A DNA stretch of 64,000 nt from Baylisascaris procyonis (Eukaryota; Nematoda; Chromadorea; Rhabditida; Ascarididae), in assembly GCA_037389465.1 (NCBI GenBank), contig JAZARR010000172.1, positions 4,875,501 to 4,939,500 on the forward strand, read 5' to 3'. The notes beneath the pieces are model-generated. The model was not told the DNA's origin, did no database searches, and worked only from the letters and a program-made list of their open reading frames with translations. A program made the translations under genes and the position numbers. Shown one piece after another: positions 58,419-64,000 of the stretch (its first letter is position 1; each line of letters starts with the position of its first letter).

Positions 58419-60436
58419 TATAATTCATTTCTTAATATTTATATTTTGTTGTGAATGTTTTAATGCATATTTTTTGATGTACTATAAGCGATCAATGTGT
58501 TGATGTGTTCTTGTTCTTCTCCAACCTTATTGTCATTCCATTTGAAAAGGATAATAGCTTATCGATGGTTTAGAGGGCGGAGAGGAGGGAGTGGTTTATT
58601 ACCGCAGAGAGTGTGAAATATGCTAGAAATGAATGGAAAAGAAAAAATTACTTATAAGACTAGGGGAGAGGGGTTGTAGGACAAATGCTACGGTAAGTTA
58701 TCCACAGATAAAAGATGCTTCGCATGAAAAATTAGTTCGCAGTGTACTGGATAATGGAAAGGACCATTCAGTAATTGCTAGCAGTTGAAATGAAAGAGCA
58801 TTTCAAAGGGCAAAGTTATAAAACACTACCACCTAGGTGGCCTTTAAAAAAGTTTTAGCTACAAAAAATTATGAACAGTGTGAATGAAGGAAAACGTTGT
58901 GGAGTCTTTGAAAAGGATAAGATTTTTGGCGTCGTGTTAATCTCCTTCGTGTTGACTGAGAGGGAGGGAGGGAAAGATGGTTGGAGAGTGTAGAGTGAGG
59001 GATGAAAATCGAGGGTTTCGTTTAAAAAAAAGTAGTTGAATGGAAACGGTCAATGTTTGCAAGTTATGCTTTTTTCTTTGTGTACCTCTTATTTTTTAAT
59101 TTTTTTTCGCAAAATTTTGCATCATTTTCATTTGCAGATGTCATTTATTAAAATGTTTTATTGAATATGGTGTTTTATTGAATGGCCTCATCTTTCAAAT
59201 TGGTGTTAAATGATAGAATCCATATACATGAGAATCGTCGAATTCCTTTTCAGTTTTGATGCTATTATTTGCTCGAACTTGGAAATGCTTCTTTAATAGA
59301 GATGACGTGAGGTAACCGTAAAAAATTCGAAGTCTGAAGTTCCTGACGCCGACTTTTTTCATATAAAAGACATCGATTCATCAGTTCAGTGGCTTTCTTT
59401 CAAATTTTTGCATTGAAAAAGTTTCATTTTTATTGTTTTTATCGGAATAAATATGCATAGAAAATTAGTTTGTGGTCGTTTTGTATGGATCGTTTTAGTT
59501 GAATACGATCTCCTTATATAGTTGTTTGTTACAATGGTTGTTACGTTTGTTTTTTGAAAATATACATTGTGTTTATTATTGTTGTATTATTTTTACATTA
59601 ATATTTTTGTTTTTTAATAAGTAACAATTTAGAAATTAATCATGTAATGTTATATTTTTGGAAGGAAGATGTTATGATGAAATATGTAAATCGTATAGAT
59701 TTTCCCTCCATATCTAAACTTCAGTTTCTTCCTCTTCATATTTTCTATGCTTGAGAAAAAAGAACTTCCCGTTTTTTCTTGAGAAAAGAGAAGAGGAAGA
59801 GAGTTTGGAAGTTTTATAACTGTCATGATTTGTGGACCACACATTGCGCAAAAAATGCGTAATTTAGTACTGACAAATGGAAACCGCATCAAAACAAATT
59901 ATATAATAAACTATTAACTGAAGTTTAATAAGAGTACTTGATATATTTAAATCTTTTAAATTTGAAACAATGGTTTTGATGGAAGGAAGGGGAGGGGGGA
60001 GGCAGTGAGGGAAAGGAATTATCATTCATCTCTCACTGATTGTTTTAATTTTTCTCGATTTTTGTCTATGCAAAGTTTCATTTAATATTTGATTGCAAAG
60101 TTTCATTTAATAATTTATATGCCCTGAGGCATTTTTATCGGGAATATGAAAATGGAGTAATACATGAAAGCACTGAAATCGTCCCTCGATGAAACTTCCT
60201 ACGGGCAAATATTGAAGGTGTGAAGAAAAAATTGAAAACACTTACAAACAGTTCGCTTTGATTGATTACAATTTTCATAGTATTTTTTACTGTTGTTTTT
60301 TACTCTTATCATCGGATGTTTTATTGTTTAATTATATTTGATTAATTTCCATTCAAACCATCGTCATGTCTTCGCTCACTATGGTCTTGTATAAGGCTTA
60401 TTATATAAATATAAATATATATGTATATACATATAC

Positions 60437-60437
<1 letters not shown>

Positions 60438-60497
<60 letters not shown>
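60438..60497. repeat. (TA)n microsatellite
   Basis: About 58 bases of TA dinucleotide, preceded by irregular TATAAA/TATATG sequence from about 60400. It inflates the minus-strand open frame that ends there. Confidence 0.96.
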
Positions 60498-60500
<3 letters not shown>

Positions 60501-60571
60501 AAAATAAAATGTAGGCGTTTTTGTAGCAAGTGCTATAGAAGCATTGAACTCTTTGAGAAGTTTTTATAACT

Positions 60572-60937
60572 TTGGAAAAAAGTTTTAATGGATTGTGGAG
60601 GAATGTAGATGTGGTAAGGTATCTCGAGCGGGGTATCGGAGCTGCAAAATTTTGTAATTTTACCTCACAACGAAATGCAGCATACGGTAGCTTGGAATAT
60701 TGCCAACAACTTCTACAACGTTTACTGAAACGTTGCACTAATGTATTATTGCAAATGTTTTCTAATTTAAGTACGAAGAGAAGACAAGTACGATATTTTT
60801 TAACACATAATAAAACTGTCCGTATTGAAGGGAAGGATAGGATGGTAACTGTATCGCCGAAATATGAGTTCTCAAGGTGCAATATTACTGACGATGGATA
60901 TAAGATCTTCAAATTGTTATATTTTCGACTCTGGTGA
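60572..60937 (+). other. Open reading frame of uncertain status, 121 codons
   Basis: This + strand frame runs from ATG to TGA without introns. The minus strand is open over the same bases for about 130 codons (60969 leftward). Local G+C is higher than in the flanks. The + translation is Arg/Lys/Cys-rich, with LEYCQQLLQRLLKRCTNVLL and THNKTVRIEGKDRMVTVSP, and matches no family I know. It has no signal peptide or membrane segment. It could be a lone exon, a retrocopy fragment or chance. Confidence 0.2.
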
Positions 60938-61011
60938 TCATCTGACACTATACGATTAGCCATCGGCACTGGTAATTTCCGAGTAATTTTAATTGCTCGA
61001 TTAGTGAGGTG

Positions 61012-61116
61012 ACGGGAGGGGGGGGGGGTAGAGAGGAAGGGGACTTCATTCTGAATTTTCCAAGTTTTAGCTTAACTTTCCAAAAAAAATTGCCCTTCCC
61101 CACCCCCCCCCCCCAC
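61012..61116. repeat. Paired poly-G and poly-C tracts
   Basis: A G-rich tract (61012-61045, with a run of 12 G) is followed about 50 bases later by a C-rich tract (61097-61116, with a run of 12 C). The two can pair as a strong inverted repeat. Confidence 0.8.
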
Positions 61117-62265
61117 AATTCTAGGTTTCCGACCAATATTCGAATCTTAAAATCAAAAATTGAAAATGAAATTGTGGAAAACAAACAAATCAACAAACAA
61201 GAAAATTTGCTTTTCTAACTTAAGTACTCATTAGTTACATTAAAAGAATCAAAAAAAAAATATACAAGAACCGGACGTATTTTTTTTTCTCAAAAAAAAG
61301 AAGAAATTCAGCAAATCAGCACATAACGTATTAAATGAGAGAAAAAAAAAAATAATAATTGCGATGAAATTTAAAACTTGCTTAGATGAAAAAAAAAGCG
61401 ACAGTTCTCGAATCGTTAGTAATTTTTTTTTTAAATCTTATCCACATCTTCTTGCCCATTCGACAAATTATAAATTCTTGAATTTTATCTCTGTTTTCTT
61501 GGAATTTCTATTTTCCCCACAATCTCAAATTCTATTTCCCCCCCTCCCCTCCCATTCACCTCACCCCATCCCCCCTCCAATTCTCATTTCCGGTATAGTT
61601 TATCGTAAATGAATCGGGTGATTGTACCTTACTCAAATTACATGACGAATATTAAGTACCTATCAGTTATTATTTGAGCTTTCATTTCTCGTATCGATAT
61701 CGTATATTAACATCAATAACAAAGAGGCATTAACTATAAAAATCATTTCTTTTTTTGCTTCATTAGCCAAAAGGGCATGAAAATGGGTTATAAACAATGT
61801 TATTAAGAAGAACAAGAGGAGGAAAAAAAGACGTACAAAAGAAAAGCGATATAACACATCGAAATTAACGAACGAAAGAACAAAATGGCATTTCAAGGAG
61901 CTCATAAGCAAATTTAGCGATCATCACGATATTCAGAAAGGAGAAAAAATCCGGAAAAAATTCTTTTTTTAATCTAAAAAAAAATGAAATTTTGGATTTT
62001 ATTAACGAGAAAAAAAAAGAGGAGAGAAGGAAGGAGAAGAAAAAAAAAGGAAACACCCTTATCAATCAATAAACGACTATTGAAACGACAAATGCGCTCA
62101 AATTAAATCATCGAACAATGGCATTAGTATCTAAAGAAATCTCTTCACTCAACGAAAAAGGGCGATTTATTAGCCACAACGATCAACAGCTACAAACTAT
62201 TCAACAAAACGACAACTAAAAGTAACGAGAGAAACGCATAAAAAATACGCATATATTTACCTAAT

Positions 62266-62370
62266 TAATTCATATGCAATTCACATGTTTTTCACACGTT
62301 AACTCATATGCAATTCACATGTTTTTCACATGTTAATTCATATGCAATTCACATGTTTTTCATGTTTTAA
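62266..62370. repeat. 34-bp tandem repeat, three units
   Basis: Three units built on TAATTCATATGCAATTCACA followed by TGTTTTTCACACGT, with one or two changes per unit and a shortened last copy. Confidence 0.9.
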
Positions 62371-63261
62371 TAAAATTTTCTACAAAATCAATATTTCACC
62401 TATATAAATTTTCGTTTCGTTATTAAGTGATGATCAGCAGTTATTGAACTTTAACGATCTGGATGTAAATATTGCATGAGGATATATCATAGTTCAGCTT
62501 GAATATCTGAATGTCCAGGTAATAATTTACAAGGTCATAAACCTAGATTCAGCTATGAAAATACGTTTCCATACACCTCAATACTCTCAAACATTTTTCA
62601 CAATTCTAATAAGGGCAAAGCGAATGTGCTTTCCTATATTTTATGAAAAATAAAATTCAACATCAACATAAATTTCTATGCAAATTTCACTGCAAATCAA
62701 CAAATGATCTAGATTATCATAGGTAATTTCAATTTCAACGCATCGATTTGCTTGAATAAAAAATTTAAAAAAAAAAGAAAAGTTTTCAGGAATAGTCGCA
62801 AAAAACTTTGTCACTAATAATCTACAGAAGTCCTCAAACACTGAAAAAAGGGTGGCCATCAATGAATAAACCTACGATAAAGGACCCCCAGTAAGACGAT
62901 CCAAAACTGCAAAAAGAGGTCGCCCCACAAATATCTTTTCTTAACTTCGACCACCGAATAAGGTGAACACAAGCGACATCGATTTGTCATTGCAGTGACA
63001 TTTGCGCCGCGGCGAAAGTGTCCGACTGGGACGTTCACTCACCTCGGTGCTCTACAGAATGCCTCACTACCAGTTACGGGGTCTGATAAATGAGCGATAA
63101 AAGCAGTGGTTCATTTCAATAATTCTACAGCTGGTCATTGAACGGCTTCTCTCGCTGGCAGAAAAAAAAAACAATAAGCAGTACAAAAAAAAAAAATCAC
63201 AAATCACGTCACGACAGTCGACTGTTTGGGCAAAGCGGGCGTCTCGGTTTGCTCCTTCTTA

Positions 63262-63885
63262 TTAGGGCTTCTTTGACGTCGAACCACCCGAACTTGAACC
63301 CAACCTAAATTCATTCCAACTTATCTTCAATATTCATTCTTTGCCTTTCTGCTAGGTGATCTAAAAAGTTAAGCGCCACCGAAGAACTACAAGAAATTCT
63401 TCAAAAAAAAAGAAAAAAAAATTCAGCAAAACTTTATTTGTAAAGTGGCCGTCTTTGAATAGCTAAAAGTACGAATCGACAAAAGACGCTAATTCTCTTA
63501 AAGAAAATATTCAATTCTTCAGCACTGCAAACAAAATTAAACCGAACAAATAAAGTCAATAAAAAAATACTTAAAATAAAGAAATCTAAAAAATAAAAGA
63601 AAAATATGCAAAATATTTGCAAAAATAAATCAACCTTTTCGCGGAATTCGGCGATTTTTCGCCACCTGGTACAATACCGATACCAGGATTTTCTCGCTTC
63701 ACTATGAAACTAGTGAGTGGTGTTTTGCTCAGAATTTGTGGATCCTTCTCTTTCGGCGGATCAAGCTCAACTGCTGCCAATCGTTTCCACAAATCTTCTC
63801 GATCTTTTTCACGCTTCTTCTCCCTAAAAAAATGTTTTGAAATTTTCAAATGAAATATCACAGAATCTCACTTATAAATTTCCAT
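63262..63885 (-). CDS. Small charged protein (about 78-81 aa), partial or complete, right edge
   Basis: The core exon is 63823-63635, with a TTTTTTTAG acceptor and an AAAAG|GTTGAT donor. It encodes EKKREKDREDLWKRLAAVEL, DPPKEKDPQILSKTPLTSF, then IVKRENPGIGIVPGGEKSP and NSAK. Upstream, across a 48-base intron, ATG (63885) to 63872 gives MEIYK in matching phase. Two alternative terminal exons fit the open phase: 63304-63262 (ending GGSTSKKP-stop) and 63360-63327 (ending SRKAKNEY-stop). The protein is hydrophilic, rich in Lys, Glu and Pro, with no signal peptide or membrane span. I do not recognise the family. The frame stays open upstream of the ATG through a CT-rich tract to the window edge, so 63885 may be internal and the gene may extend beyond 64000. 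Confidence 0.5.
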
Positions 63886-63897
63886 CTTTTTCCAGAG

Positions 63898-63955
63898 AAA
63901 GGGAGAGGGGTTGGGAAGAGCGGTAAAGAGGATAGGGGATGGGAAAGGCGATCAA
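63898..63955. repeat. G-rich purine tract upstream of the right-edge gene
   Basis: About 58 bases rich in GGG runs on the + strand. On the minus strand it is a CT-rich tract directly 5' of the ATG at 63885, so it could act as promoter sequence, 5' UTR or a polypyrimidine tract. Confidence 0.7.
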
Positions 63956-64000
63956 TGGACTATGATCCCCGTGACAGCAGATCGCGAACGCAACGTAAGA

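Larger units (their letters stand above)
58419..63261. other. Intergenic region between the coiled-coil gene and the right-edge gene
   Basis: About 4.8 kb with several purine tracts (58571-58592, 58961-59010, 59981-60020, 61012-61045), C-rich tracts (61097-61116, 61533-61580), a (TA)n tract (60438-60497), a bidirectionally open stretch (60572-60969) and a 34-bp tandem repeat (62266-62370). No gene with splice and domain support was found. Confidence 0.45.

Overview
The window is eukaryotic and AT-rich (roughly 30% G+C by eye). It has intron-rich genes, kilobase introns beside introns under 60 bases, AATAAA signals, (TA)n microsatellites, and scattered purine/pyrimidine tracts rich in G or C. 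The deduced eEF1G protein is close to the nematode form, including an N-terminus that lines up residue for residue with the Caenorhabditis elegans protein as I remember it. The most likely source is therefore a nematode, perhaps a parasitic clade with AT-rich DNA. The species cannot be named from the sequence. There are no bacterial operons, CRISPR arrays or insertion sequences.

Five protein-coding loci can be assembled exon by exon. (1) + strand, 168-4101: the 3' end of a receptor tyrosine kinase of the insulin-receptor/ROS/ALK type (end of the kinase C-lobe plus a Ser/Pro-rich tail). (2) - strand, 16759-7017: a complete seven-exon, 375-residue rhodopsin-like GPCR, probably a peptide receptor, converging on gene 1. 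(3) - strand, 46585-41165: a complete ten-exon eEF1G (translation elongation factor 1 gamma). (4) + strand, 49256-58012: a complete eight-exon, 405-residue coiled-coil protein with an Arg/Ser-rich N-terminus, divergent from eEF1G. (5) - strand, 63885-about 63262: a small, highly charged protein at the right edge with two possible terminal exons. Exon phases agree at every junction of genes 1-4. That is the main support for the models.

Between the GPCR and eEF1G lie about 24 kb with no confidently assembled multi-exon gene. The best single candidate there is a 54-codon + strand ORF at 30033-30197. It has a signal peptide, a dibasic site, and a Gly-Lys-Lys-Arg amidation/cleavage signal, with an acceptor-like site upstream and an AATAAA downstream. 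That is the layout of a neuropeptide precursor and the most interesting possible novelty here. The same region holds a foldback element (30773-30974), a tandem duplication of about 0.5 kb (34113-35140), several minisatellites, and a few short coding-like islands whose strand and frame I could not resolve.

No functional cluster is evident. The window combines a housekeeping translation gene, two signalling receptors, a possible secreted peptide, and two unrecognised proteins.
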